Assembly: GCF_004005865.1 (NCBI RefSeq)
Contig: NZ_SACN01000001.1
Coordinates: 1,426,001 to 1,490,000 of the forward strand
Reading direction: 5' to 3'
Length of the DNA: 64,000 bases
DNA from: Sphingomonas crocodyli
Lineage (GTDB): Bacteria; Pseudomonadota; Alphaproteobacteria; Sphingomonadales; Sphingomonadaceae
Shown here one piece after another: positions 16,709 through 25,465 of the stretch; within the stretch, counting starts at the first letter, position 1; every line of letters begins with the position of its first letter. The notes beneath the pieces are model-generated. The model made no database searches, had not been told where the DNA came from, and saw only the letters and a program-made list of their open reading frames with translations. Position numbers and translations under genes: made by a program.

Positions 16709-16788
16709 ATTTTGTGAATTGGTCAGCACATGAAGCGCCTTCGTGAAGGCGAAGACTGAGCAGCAAACTGCCCAGCCTTCGCACCCCT

Positions 16789-19137
16789 TCAATATTTATA
16801 GCTAACCCGCAGCCCATAGGTCCGAGGCGGAGCCAGCCATTCCGCGTTCACGACGAAATTGGAGAGGATCAGCGGATATTTGCGATTGGTCAGGTTTCGT
16901 CCCCAGACCATCAGCCGCCAATGCTCATCCGTGCTCGCTAAGCCCACTTGCCCATCGAGAAGGTTGGTGTTGGGGATCGGCAGCGTATTGCTCGCGCTGG
17001 GAAAGTAGCGGTCTTTGTGTGCGAACGAGATGCTCGCCAGCATCCTCAGCGTGGCCGAGATCGGCTGATCGAGGTCTGCCGCGATCGAATAGGACCACGG
17101 AGGCGATTTCCCGAGCTTGTTGCCGGTCTGGACCGCGCCGCCTGGGATCACATAGGTCCCGTATTTTGCGTCCATATAAGCCAGCGTGGCGTTGATCGTC
17201 AGCGGCTGGATCGGGCTGAAGCCCAACTCGGCCTCAATACCCTTTGCCTTTGCCCGCGTGGCGTTGGTGATGTTGCCAACGAACGTGAGGTTATTGAAGA
17301 CGAACTCCTGCTTGTCTTTATACCTCGTCGTGAAGCCCGCAATGTTGAGACGGCCGCGGCCGTCAGCAAAACGGGACTTCAGACCGATTTCATAGGAGCT
17401 AGACGTTTCGGGCTTAAACGTGTTGCGAAAGGCTGCGATGACGTCGGCCTCGGTGTTGTAGCCACCAGCGGTAAACCCGGTCGCATGGCTACCGTACAAG
17501 GTGATGTCGTCAGTCGGGCGATAGGTGGCAACCGTACGGTAGGTGACCTGGCGCCAACTATGATCGTCATTGCCAAGGAAGCTGCTGGCCGGCGCGGTAC
17601 GGTTGGTCAGGCGCTCCTGAGCTTCCTTGCGTTCGTAGGTGTATCGCACGCCTCCAGTCAGATCGAGCTGATCTGTGACGTGCCAGGTCGCGTCTGCAAA
17701 AGGCGCGATGCTGGTCGTTTTGACGTCCTGATCGTAGAAATTGTCCAACGAGGTGGCGCCGGTCCGAGCGGCGAGACGATATTTTCGCAACCCGCGCCTG
17801 GAATGCTGATCGAAGTAGAACAGGCCTGTGACGAGGTTCACCGCCTGGCTGTCATAGCTGACACGAGCCTCTTGGCTGAAAGCGGAGTCCCGTTCCTGCT
17901 CTTCGCCAATTTCCTGAAATTGGCTCGCCAGGCTTCGGAATGACAGGCCTGTGCGCGAGAAAATCTCGAAGCTCTTAGAGTAGCGATATGCGGTGACCGA
18001 GGTCACCTTAACCGGACCGTCCCCAAGCTCGATCCGTGCTGAAGTGCCGGCGATGTTGGCGCGATAGGTCTGCTGAACTCCCAGTTCGGAGGTCCGGCGG
18101 TTGGTGTCGCTCCCGGTGAGCGCCGACAGTGCGCGGCCGCCATTTTCAGCATGCTCATAGTCGCCCGACAGGCGAAGCTTGAACATGTCGCTCGGCTTGA
18201 ACACGAGCTGCGCGCGGCCCGACCACGAATCCGCATCATCCTCTTTCTTGCCGTTGAGGATGTCCTTGCCAAAGCCGTTGCGCTTTTGCCGATCGATCGA
18301 GACAGATCCGGCGGCCTGGTCCGATAAGGGCGCGCTCATATAGCCCGAAAATTCATAGAGGCCGTAATTGCCAATTCCGGCCCGCGCATTGGCTTGGATG
18401 TCAGCGAGTGACGGCTCGCGGGTCTGGATCAAGATCGCACCGGCGGTGACATTTCGGCCAAACAAAGTGCCCTGCGGGCCTTTCAAAACGGACACCGACT
18501 GAACGTCAGCAAGCGAGATGTTGGAAGCCGAGAAGCGCGGCAGATAAACATCGTCGATGAACACGCCGATCGGCTTGGCAGCTCCAGCCGCGCTGAACGT
18601 GTTGTCGGCGCCACGGATGGCGAAGATTGGCTGACCGTAGCTGAATTTGGACGTCACCAGGCCAGGCGTGAACGAGGCCAGATCACTGACATCCTCGATA
18701 TTCCGGTTCGCAAGATCCTTGGAGCTGAAGGCGGTCAGTGTGATCGGTACTTTTTGCGCAACCTCGGGCCGCTTTTGAGCAGTAACCACGATATCGGAAC
18801 CGGTGGATTGCTCATCTGCTGCACCTTGGACTTGAGCATCCCGGCGCAGGATAATCACGTCGCCTTTGTCGGAGGCGATCTCGAGGCCCGTGCCCTCGAT
18901 CAAGATGTTCAGCGCCGTCCGGGCGTCCAACATGCCCTTGACCGCATGGCTCCGCTTCGAGGTTTTGTGATCTACTGGCGCAATGACCTGAAGGCCTGAC
19001 TGGCGTCCGAACGTGGAGATCGCGGCTGAAATATCTTGGGCTGGAATATCAAACTGTACGCGCTGCGCCATTGCCGGTGAGGCAGTCGCAACCGCGACGA
19101 CGGCTGATCCGCACGCCAACATAGTTCTCGAAATCAT
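16789..19137 (-). CDS. TonB-dependent receptor with N-terminal secretin/TonB signalling (STN) domain
   Basis: 782 residues. A signal peptide ends AMA (residues 1-24). The STN domain (about 26-98, VQFDIPAQDISAAISTFGRQ to DVIILRRD) is the part that contacts FecR in cell-surface signalling. The plug follows with DIVVTAQKRPEVAQKVPIT and GPQGTLFGRNVTAGA, then a 22-strand barrel ending in an aromatic residue (VSYKY). The start at 19137 is chosen for the signal peptide. Together with FecR and the sigma factor upstream it makes a complete transducer-regulator set; the tannase-family gene downstream suggests an aromatic ester ligand rather than a siderophore. Confidence 0.92.
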   Translation of the reverse strand: MISRTMLACGSAVVAVATASPAMAQRVQFDIPAQDISAAISTFGRQSGLQVIAPVDHKTSKRSHAVKGMLDARTALNILIEGTGLEIASDKGDVIILRRDAQVQGAADEQSTGSDIVVTAQKRPEVAQKVPITLTAFSSKDLANRNIEDVSDLASFTPGLVTSKFSYGQPIFAIRGADNTFSAAGAAKPIGVFIDDVYLPRFSASNISLADVQSVSVLKGPQGTLFGRNVTAGAILIQTREPSLADIQANARAGIGNYGLYEFSGYMSAPLSDQAAGSVSIDRQKRNGFGKDILNGKKEDDADSWSGRAQLVFKPSDMFKLRLSGDYEHAENGGRALSALTGSDTNRRTSELGVQQTYRANIAGTSARIELGDGPVKVTSVTAYRYSKSFEIFSRTGLSFRSLASQFQEIGEEQERDSAFSQEARVSYDSQAVNLVTGLFYFDQHSRRGLRKYRLAARTGATSLDNFYDQDVKTTSIAPFADATWHVTDQLDLTGGVRYTYERKEAQERLTNRTAPASSFLGNDDHSWRQVTYRTVATYRPTDDITLYGSHATGFTAGGYNTEADVIAAFRNTFKPETSSSYEIGLKSRFADGRGRLNIAGFTTRYKDKQEFVFNNLTFVGNITNATRAKAKGIEAELGFSPIQPLTINATLAYMDAKYGTYVIPGGAVQTGNKLGKSPPWSYSIAADLDQPISATLRMLASISFAHKDRYFPSASNTLPIPNTNLLDGQVGLASTDEHWRLMVWGRNLTNRKYPLILSNFVVNAEWLAPPRTYGLRVSYKY

Positions 19138-19226
19138 GAAATCCCCCGCATCGAACCAAGGCCAATGCCTCGATGGCCTTAGGATGCGGAGCAGACGGCT
19201 TCCCGCCATTCGCTGACAAAAGATTT

Positions 19227-20225
19227 TCAGTTTCGCGAGATCGTCACGACGTTGCCTTTGCGTACGCTGCTCAGCCCAAGGCTCAAGGCTGCATTTTCCG
19301 CAAAGCCTGCGGGGTCATTTGTAGCGTACACACCGGTGATGTGCAGATTGGCGATCGAAGGATCGCTCACCTCGATCTTAAGATCGGAGTAGCGGCTGAA
19401 TTCCGCGACCGCATCAGCGAGTGTCATGCCTTCGAGGTCGAGCCGCCCTTGGCGCCAGGCCAATGCGCCGTGCACCTGCGAAGGCGCCAGATTGGTGATC
19501 ACGGGCGTCGAGGTTGCGTTGACCGAGAAGGCGATGCCGGCATGAACACGGCCCAGAATCTCGTCATTGCGAGCGACCTCGACGACGCCTTCGGTAACGA
19601 GAACCCGAATCTCATCCTCGCCGATGCGCCGGACCGAAAAGCTCGTGCCGACTGCGCGTACGCTCATATCGCCGGCATAGACGATGAATGGTCGTGTTGG
19701 ATCCTTGGCGACGTCAAACAGCGCTTCGCCGGTCAACAGGTCTACCCGCCTCAAGCTTTCGCTCATTGCAGGCGTGATCTGGGTCAGCGTGTTGAGCGTT
19801 ATGTGTGACCCTTCCTGGAGTGCCAGCTGTCGCACTGCGCCCTTGGGAGTTGCGATGGACCTACCTATCGACGAAGCAGAGCGGCGGTTTGCAGCGAAAA
19901 TGCCGAGGCCCGTGGTGACTGCAAAAACCGCGCTTGCAGCGGCCGCCAAGACCTTGCGCCGTGAAGGCGTCTCGACCGTGGGCGGCGCAGCGGCGAAGTC
20001 GTCCCCGAGCGCCACTACTCGGTCTAAATGGAGATTGACGGCCAACGCGCGAGCATAGGCGCCAGCGCGGCGTGCATCGCTCGCTGCCCAGCGCTCAAGT
20101 TCCGCCTGATCCTCGTCGGACAAGGGGCCGCGATCCTGACGCGCCACCCAATCCGCCGCCTCCTGATCAATATCAGCGGCGGTCGCGCGCGGCTCTGTCG
20201 GTTCCGTCGGCTTGGATTGGCTCAT
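19227..20225 (-). CDS. FecR-family anti-sigma regulator
   Basis: 332 residues. The cytoplasmic N-terminal DUF4880-like part has EAADWVARQDRGPLSDED, followed by a single transmembrane segment at about 91-113 (VLAAAASAVFAVTTGLGIFAA) and the periplasmic FecR domain (GEALFDVAKDPTRPFIVYAG, VRAVGTSFSVR). The C-terminal residues (LAWRQGRLDLEGMTLADAV onward) form an STN-like domain that binds the receptor. It would pass the receptor signal to the ECF sigma factor. The start ATG lies inside the end of the sigma gene, so the two are coupled. Confidence 0.92.
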   Translation of the reverse strand: MSQSKPTEPTEPRATAADIDQEAADWVARQDRGPLSDEDQAELERWAASDARRAGAYARALAVNLHLDRVVALGDDFAAAPPTVETPSRRKVLAAAASAVFAVTTGLGIFAANRRSASSIGRSIATPKGAVRQLALQEGSHITLNTLTQITPAMSESLRRVDLLTGEALFDVAKDPTRPFIVYAGDMSVRAVGTSFSVRRIGEDEIRVLVTEGVVEVARNDEILGRVHAGIAFSVNATSTPVITNLAPSQVHGALAWRQGRLDLEGMTLADAVAEFSRYSDLKIEVSDPSIANLHITGVYATNDPAGFAENAALSLGLSSVRKGNVVTISRN

Positions 20226-20772
20226 GGCTATTAGATGCAGCGGCATCGCGGTTTCCGCCACGCCCAATTATCGACCCTAGCATATTAAGTGCTTTACCTA
20301 TATGCTTTTCGATCGTGTTTTCAGACACGTTCATGGCGACGGCGGCCTCTCGCTGGCTCAATCCCCGGACCTTGCGGAGGACAAAGGCCTCGCGGCATTT
20401 TGGCGGCAATTTCTCGATCATCTCCGCCAATCGACCGAGCTCTTGGCGCCCAGACGCTATCGCTTCGGGAGAGGGCACGTCGTCGGGAATGAGCAGTGCG
20501 TCAAACTCCGCCAATGCGCTGAACGAGACCAGCCGGGATTTCCGGAAGGATTGCAGGATTACGGATTTTGCGACTTCGAAGAGATAGATCCGTGGATTGT
20601 GGATATGCTCGACCGAAGACAGCCCCGCGAGGATGGCATAAGTCTCCTGGATAACGTCGTCGACCTCTAGCCCTGGGACGCTCCGACGGGTGAGCCAAGA
20701 GCGGAGCTCCGGCTCATGCACGAGCACATGCCTGGTGAGCCAGAGAGCTCGTTCGGGCGTTGCGAGGGCCAT
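20173..20772 (-). CDS. ECF-type RNA polymerase sigma factor (FecI-like)
   Basis: 199 residues. Region 2 is recognised by VDDVIQETYAILAGL and IYLFEVAKSVILQSFRKSR; region 4 by LPPKCREAFVLRKVRGLSQ and REAAVAMNVSENTIEKHIGK. I chose the ATG at 20772 as it gives the usual FecI length; the frame upstream to 20991 is not family-like. The C-terminal tail overlaps fecR by 53 bp. The gene heads the left-facing sigma/FecR/receptor/esterase series and faces the gene-poor region. Confidence 0.9.
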   Translation of the reverse strand: MALATPERALWLTRHVLVHEPELRSWLTRRSVPGLEVDDVIQETYAILAGLSSVEHIHNPRIYLFEVAKSVILQSFRKSRLVSFSALAEFDALLIPDDVPSPEAIASGRQELGRLAEMIEKLPPKCREAFVLRKVRGLSQREAAVAMNVSENTIEKHIGKALNMLGSIIGRGGNRDAAASNSHEPIQADGTDRAARDRR

Positions 20773-21698
20773 TGCACAGTTATCACGACTCTTCGTGACA
20801 TTCCCAAGACGAAATTGCCTCGAAGGTGGGTCTGGCTGAAGGATCCGCCGACGTGCGTGGTTGATCGCCATTGACCAATTGGTACAGTCTCGTGGTACAT
20901 AATCGGTGTCAAACGGCGCTGTTGAAATCCGTAAGGCATTGATTTTGCTGGGGCGTAAAGGCCTGGTTGAGGCTCCTGGCGCCCCAGCCAAATTACTCGC
21001 CGGTGAGCAGAGCCTGCCTTATCAACGACGGGCGTGCACGATCGTCGACCCCCTGGTCGATCGAAAGAAGCGATATAGTATCGATCATAAAGCGATAATA
21101 TTCGTGCGATTATGGTCGCAATCTTCGGCCGTTCGGAAAAAATCCGGCCGAGTTTTGCAAGTCCCTATAAATCATGAATTTCGTTAATAGGCCTCAAGTC
21201 TAACCGTGCGGACTTCGCGATGAGTTGCGGCGCAGCATAATATATGTTGTGATTACGTAATGATTGGGCTTGTCGATGGATCGCGCCGTTCTAACGTGCC
21301 GACAACGTTACGATTTTTCCGCCGAATGATGGCTGAAATCAGCCGTTTTTGTCCTATCCAAAGGCGTTTTTCCGAAAACCGCCTCGGTTGACGATTCGCA
21401 TGGCTTTCTATCTGTTGCGCCGCGGCAGGTTGGGGAGTGAAGCGTATGCCGTTCAACTCCAGCGAGTTTGTACCGGGTTTCTCGCCGTCGGGCGGAAGCG
21501 TGGGGGGAAGCCGCAACCTGCCGGATAGCCGTCGTTCAGGCGCGCCGTCTTTCAACACAGACAATCTCAAGCGTTTTTCCCGCGGGGGCAGGAAAGCGAC
21601 TTGGAACAGGCCGTTCACGGCCTGGATCGCATGCCCCCGCACCCGAGGCTGCGAACCTGTGCTGGAAGGCGCCGTGAGTAGCTTTGGGGAGATTTGCG
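20773..21698. other. Gene-poor region between two compositional domains
   Basis: About 0.9 kb without a convincing gene. Open frames here (for example 21437-21796 plus strand and 21253-21642 minus strand) show no recognisable family, overlap each other and the start of the epimerase gene, and are not supported. What can be seen: a palindrome ACCAATTGGT (20874-20883) and repeated GGTACA upstream of the sigma gene; an AT-rich stretch around 21072-21110; a weak stem TCGGCC/GGCCGA (21125-21151); an intrinsic-terminator-like hairpin at 21331; and a change of base composition across the region. It should carry the promoters of both the sigma factor and the glycan operon. Confidence 0.7.
21331..21350 (+). 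terminator. Intrinsic-terminator-like hairpin with no gene upstream
   Basis: GGCTGAAATCAGCC (21331-21344) forms a 5-bp stem with a 4-nt loop and is followed by GTTTTTG. This is the clearest U-tract terminator in the window, yet no plus-strand gene lies upstream of it. It could end a small RNA or act as an attenuator in the leader of the glycan operon that starts at 21699. Confidence 0.5.
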
Positions 21699-22769
21699 AT
21701 GCGAATATTGGTCACCGGGAATCTGGGCTATGTCGGCCCGGCGGTGGTGCGTTGCCTGCGCGCGGCCATACCGGACGCGGTGATCCACGGCTATGACGAC
21801 GCCTATTTCGCCCACTGCCTGACGGGCGTCGCGTCGCTGCCCGAGCGGCTGATCGACCGGCAAAGTTATGGCGATGTCCGCGCGATCGACCGATCGCTGC
21901 TCGAAGGAGTCGATGCGGTCATTCATCTCGCGGCGGTTTCGAACGATCCGATGGGCAATCGCTTCGAGCATGTGACCCGCGCCATCAACGAAAATGCGTC
22001 GATCGCGCTGGCCCGCGCCGCCGCCGATGCGGGCGTCCGCAATTTCGTCTTCGCGTCGAGCTGCAGCGTCTATGGCGTGGCCGATGGCGGCCCGCGCAGC
22101 GAGGGCGATCCGCTTAATCCCATCACCGCTTATGCCCGATCGAAGATCGGAACCGAGCGTGGGCTGGCGGAGATCGACACCGGGATGACGATCACCTGCC
22201 TGCGCTTCGCGACCGCGTGCGGCATGTCCAGCCGGTTGCGGCTCGATCTCGTCCTCAACGATTTCGTCGCCTGCGCATTGTCCGCAGGCGAGATTACGGT
22301 GTTGTCCGATGGCACGCCGTGGCGCCCGCTGATCGACACGCAGGATATGGCCCGCGCGCTGCTGTGGGCGGCGACGCGCGAAGCGGCGAATGGCGGCCGC
22401 TATCTGGTGGTCAATGCCGGCAGCAACGACGGCAATTATCAGGTGCGCGATCTGGCCCAGGCGGTGGCTGACGCCGTGCCGGGCACCACCGTCTCGATCA
22501 ACCTCGATGCCCCGGCGGACAGCCGCTCCTATCAGGTCGATTTCAGCCTCTATGCCGCCTTGGCACCTTCGCATCAGCCGCAGGTAACGCTGCGGCAGTC
22601 GATCGCCGAACTGGTCGACGGGCTTGGCGCGATGGGCTTTGCCGATGCCGATTTCCGTTCTTCGCCGATGATCCGGCTGCGTGTGCTGCAGGATCATATC
22701 GCGGCAGGCCGGCTGAGCGAGGATCTGTGCTGGCAGAGACCCGATCAGCAGCGGAGGGCCGCGGCGTGA
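21699..22769 (+). CDS. NAD-dependent nucleotide-sugar epimerase/dehydratase (extended SDR)
   Basis: 356 residues of the extended short-chain dehydrogenase family acting on nucleotide sugars. The NAD-binding glycine motif GNLGYVG is at 7-13, the strand end HLAAVSNDP near 77-84, the Ser in FASSCSVYG (118-126) and the YxxxK pair at Tyr145/Lys149 (YARSK). The ATG at 21699 (MRILVTG) follows a TTGGGGA ribosome binding site. It is the first gene of a four-gene operon with a cytidylyltransferase, so the substrate is probably a CDP-activated sugar; the exact reaction cannot be read from sequence. Confidence 0.85.
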   Translation: MRILVTGNLGYVGPAVVRCLRAAIPDAVIHGYDDAYFAHCLTGVASLPERLIDRQSYGDVRAIDRSLLEGVDAVIHLAAVSNDPMGNRFEHVTRAINENASIALARAAADAGVRNFVFASSCSVYGVADGGPRSEGDPLNPITAYARSKIGTERGLAEIDTGMTITCLRFATACGMSSRLRLDLVLNDFVACALSAGEITVLSDGTPWRPLIDTQDMARALLWAATREAANGGRYLVVNAGSNDGNYQVRDLAQAVADAVPGTTVSINLDAPADSRSYQVDFSLYAALAPSHQPQVTLRQSIAELVDGLGAMGFADADFRSSPMIRLRVLQDHIAAGRLSEDLCWQRPDQQRRAAA

Positions 22770-23539
22770 AGGTCGCGTTGCTGGCAGGCGGGTTCGGCAC
22801 TCGCTTGAGCGAGGAAACCTCCGTCCGGCCCAAGCCGATGGTCGAGATCGGCGGCCGGCCGATCATGTGGCACATCATGAAGATCTATGCCCATTATGGG
22901 TTCAAGGATTTCGTGATCCTGGGCGGCTACAAGGTCGATTTCATCCGCAATTACTTCCTCAATTATCGCGGCCACAATTGCGATTTCTCGATCGACCTGG
23001 GCAGCGGCGACACCGAATGGCACGGCTGGGAAGGCGAGGACTGGCGCGTCACCGTGCTCGACACCGGGCTGGATTCGATGACGGGCGGCCGGGTGAAGCG
23101 CGCGCGGCACGTGCTGGGTCACGAGCGTTTTTGCCTGACCTATGGCGACGGGCTGAGCAATGTCGACATCCCCAAGGTGATCGCCGCGCACGAGGCCGCG
23201 GGCGCGTGGTGCACGCTGACCGCCGTGACCCAGCCGGGTCGTTATGGCGCGCTCAAGATCGGCGACGATAACGGGGTCGTCGAAGGCTTTCGTGAGAAGG
23301 GGCCGGCGGACGGCGGCCTGATCAACGGCGGCTTCTTCGTGTGCGAGCCGGAGATGATCGACCTGATCGACGATGACGACACCGTGCTGGAGGCCGAGCC
23401 GATGGACCGGCTGATCGAGCGGGGGAAGCTGGGCAGCTATCACCATGACGGTTTCTGGCAGAGCATGGACTCGCTGCGCGACAAGCATCTGCTGGAAAGC
23501 CAGTGGCGCGAAAATCCGCCCTGGCGCGTCTGGGCCTGA
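22766..23539 (+). CDS. rfbF: Glucose-1-phosphate cytidylyltransferase
   Basis: 257 residues, the standard RfbF length. It makes CDP-glucose from CTP and glucose 1-phosphate. The N-terminal nucleotidyltransferase signature LLAGGFGTRLSEET and the RPKPMVEIGGRPI segment are intact, with GDGLSNVDI in the middle and the C-terminal FWQSMDSLRDK typical of the family. The GTG start at 22766 overlaps the upstream TGA (GTGA), and gives exactly MKVALLAGGFG; a longer upstream frame is not family-like. No CDP-glucose 4,6-dehydratase (rfbG) is found in the window. Confidence 0.92.
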   Translation: MKVALLAGGFGTRLSEETSVRPKPMVEIGGRPIMWHIMKIYAHYGFKDFVILGGYKVDFIRNYFLNYRGHNCDFSIDLGSGDTEWHGWEGEDWRVTVLDTGLDSMTGGRVKRARHVLGHERFCLTYGDGLSNVDIPKVIAAHEAAGAWCTLTAVTQPGRYGALKIGDDNGVVEGFREKGPADGGLINGGFFVCEPEMIDLIDDDDTVLEAEPMDRLIERGKLGSYHHDGFWQSMDSLRDKHLLESQWRENPPWRVWA

Positions 23540-23551
23540 CCGGGGGCGGCC

Positions 23552-24886
23552 ATGATCATCGTCGACAAGGCATTGGAGAAGGCCGAGGCCGAAGGGCGCC
23601 CGATCGGGGTGGCCATCGTGGGCGCGCGCTTTCAGGGCGCCGCGATCGTGCGGCAGATCGTCCATTCGGTGAAGGGGATGCGCGTCGTCGGCGTCGCCAA
23701 CCGTAATATCGGGCCGGCCGTGCGGGCGTTTACGGACATCGGGATCGAACCCGATATCGCGTCCGGCGCGGACATCGCCGTTGCGATTGCGGAAGGCCGG
23801 CTGGTCGCGACCGAGGATGCGATCGGTCTTGCCAGCGCGGACGGGGTCGACGTGCTGGTCGAGGTGACCGGATCGGTCGATTATGCCGCGCAGGTCGTGC
23901 TCGCCGCGATCGGGGCGGGCAAGCATGTCGTGCAGATGAACGCCGAACTAGACGGCACGGTCGGCCCGATCCTGAAGGTGAAGGCCGATGCGGCGGGCGT
24001 CATCTACAGCTTTTCCGACGGCGATCAGCCGGGCGTGCAGATGAACCTCTACCGCTTCGTGCAGGGCCTGGGCGTGAAGCCGGTGCTGTGCGGTAATATC
24101 AAGGGGCTGCACGATCCCTATCGCAACCCCACGACGCAGCGGGCCTTTGCCGAGAAATGGGGGCAGAAGCCGGCGATGGTCGCGTCCTTCGCCGACGGCA
24201 CCAAGATATCCTACGAACAGGCGATCGTCGCCAACGGCACGGGCATGAAGGTCGCGCGGCGGGGCATGATCGGGCCGGATTTTTCGGGCGGCGATCCGAC
24301 CGCGCCGCTCGTCCCGCTCGAACAGACGCTCGATGCCTTTGCCGAACATCTGGCAGACGCGCCCGACGGCCTTGTCGATTATGTCGTCGGCGCGCGTCCG
24401 GGGCCGGGCGTGTTCGTGCTGGGCACGCATGACGATCCGCGCCAGCAGCATTTCCTCGATCTCTACAAGCTGGGGAAGGGGCCGTACTACTGCTTCTACA
24501 CCCCCTATCATCTCTGCCATTTCGAGGTGCCGAACTCGATCGCCCGCGCGGCCTTGTTCGGCGATGCCGTGCTGGCGCCGGCGGGCGCGCCGGTCGTCGG
24601 GGTCGTGGCGGTCGCCAAGCGCGATCTGGCCGCCGGCGAGGTGATCGGCGAGTTTGGTGGGCACGAAGCCTATGGCGTGGCGGAGAATGCCGACGTCATC
24701 GCCGATGAGCAGTTGCTGCCGCTGGGGCTCGCCCTGGGGTGCCGGCTGGTCCGGCCGATCGCGAAGGATCAGGCGCTGCGCTTCGCCGATGTCGTGATCC
24801 CCGGCGGCCGAACCGTCGACGCGCTTTATGCCGAACAGGAAGCCCATTTCGGCCTGCGCCGTCGTCCGCTGGAGGCGCTGGCATGA
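23552..24886 (+). CDS. Homoserine-dehydrogenase-like NAD(P) oxidoreductase with C-terminal SAF domain
   Basis: 444 residues. The N-terminal Rossmann domain has GVAIVGARFQGAAI and EVTGSVDYAAQ; a central catalytic domain includes SFSDGDQPGVQMN; the C-terminal SAF domain is marked by VAKRDLAAGEVIGEFGG. Such proteins are annotated as NAD(P)-dependent oxidoreductases and recur next to RfbF in bacterial surface-glycan clusters, but I know of no firmly assigned reaction. It follows rfbF by 12 bp and overlaps the RmlC-like gene by 4 bp (ATGA), so it is a full member of the sugar operon. Confidence 0.8.
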   Translation: MIIVDKALEKAEAEGRPIGVAIVGARFQGAAIVRQIVHSVKGMRVVGVANRNIGPAVRAFTDIGIEPDIASGADIAVAIAEGRLVATEDAIGLASADGVDVLVEVTGSVDYAAQVVLAAIGAGKHVVQMNAELDGTVGPILKVKADAAGVIYSFSDGDQPGVQMNLYRFVQGLGVKPVLCGNIKGLHDPYRNPTTQRAFAEKWGQKPAMVASFADGTKISYEQAIVANGTGMKVARRGMIGPDFSGGDPTAPLVPLEQTLDAFAEHLADAPDGLVDYVVGARPGPGVFVLGTHDDPRQQHFLDLYKLGKGPYYCFYTPYHLCHFEVPNSIARAALFGDAVLAPAGAPVVGVVAVAKRDLAAGEVIGEFGGHEAYGVAENADVIADEQLLPLGLALGCRLVRPIAKDQALRFADVVIPGGRTVDALYAEQEAHFGLRRRPLEALA

Positions 24887-25431
24887 TCTTCCGGGAAACG
24901 ACGCTCAAGGATGCGTGGGTGATCGAACCCGAGTTGCGCGGCGACGAACGCGGCTCCTTCGCGCGCACGATGTGCAAGGCCGAGTTTGCGGCGCGCGGCC
25001 TCGCCACCGATTATGTTCAGCAGAACATGTCGGTTTCGGCCACGGCGGGCACGGTGCGGGGCATGCATTTCCAGCGCGCGCCCTTCACCGAGGCGAAGCT
25101 GGTGCGTTGCGTGCGGGGCCGAATCCTCGACGTGATCGTCGACATGCGTTCGGGTTCGCCGACCTATCTGAAGCATGAGGGGTTCGAGCTCAGCGCCGAA
25201 AACCATCGGCAACTCTATGTGCCGCCGGGTTTCGCCCACGCCTTCCAGACATTGGTCGACGATATCGAGGTCTCGTATCTCGTATCGGCGCCTTACACGC
25301 CCGATGCCGAAGGTGGCGTGCGCTACAGCGATCCGCTGCTCGACATCCAATGGCCGCTGCCGGTCAGCGTGATTTCGGACAAGGACGCCAACTGGCCGTT
25401 GATCGATCCCGATGCCGAGCCGGTTTTCTGA
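24883..25431 (+). CDS. dTDP-4-dehydrorhamnose 3,5-epimerase-like (RmlC/RfbC) cupin
   Basis: 182 residues, the RmlC length. The family pattern is clear: GDERGSFART, VRGMHFQRAP with the catalytic His, the Lys in EAKLVRCVRG, LSAENHRQLYVPPGFAHAFQ, and the Tyr in SYLVSAPYTP. RmlC enzymes epimerise C3 and C5 of a 4-keto-6-deoxy sugar nucleotide. Because the operon makes a CDP sugar rather than dTDP-glucose, the real substrate is probably CDP-linked, or the sugar is only epimerised at one carbon. The ATG overlaps the preceding stop. Confidence 0.85.
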   Translation: MIFRETTLKDAWVIEPELRGDERGSFARTMCKAEFAARGLATDYVQQNMSVSATAGTVRGMHFQRAPFTEAKLVRCVRGRILDVIVDMRSGSPTYLKHEGFELSAENHRQLYVPPGFAHAFQTLVDDIEVSYLVSAPYTPDAEGGVRYSDPLLDIQWPLPVSVISDKDANWPLIDPDAEPVF

Positions 25432-25436
25432 ATGAT

Positions 25437-25465
25437 CCAGCGCCGCCCGGATCAGGCGGCGCTGG
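25437..25465. terminator. Perfect 11-bp hairpin between convergent sugar and glycosyltransferase genes
   Basis: CCAGCGCCGCC (25437-25447) and GGCGGCGCTGG (25455-25465) pair exactly around a 7-nt loop, 5 bases after the RmlC-like stop, and are followed by AAAA on the plus strand. The right arm lies inside the last codons of the converging glycosyltransferase. It can fold in transcripts from either side. Confidence 0.55.

Noticed and set aside
21253..21796. Two overlapping open frames on opposite strands in the gene-poor region
   Set aside because: Neither resembles a known family. The plus-strand frame runs into the epimerase gene in another frame, and the minus-strand one crosses the orphan terminator hairpin.
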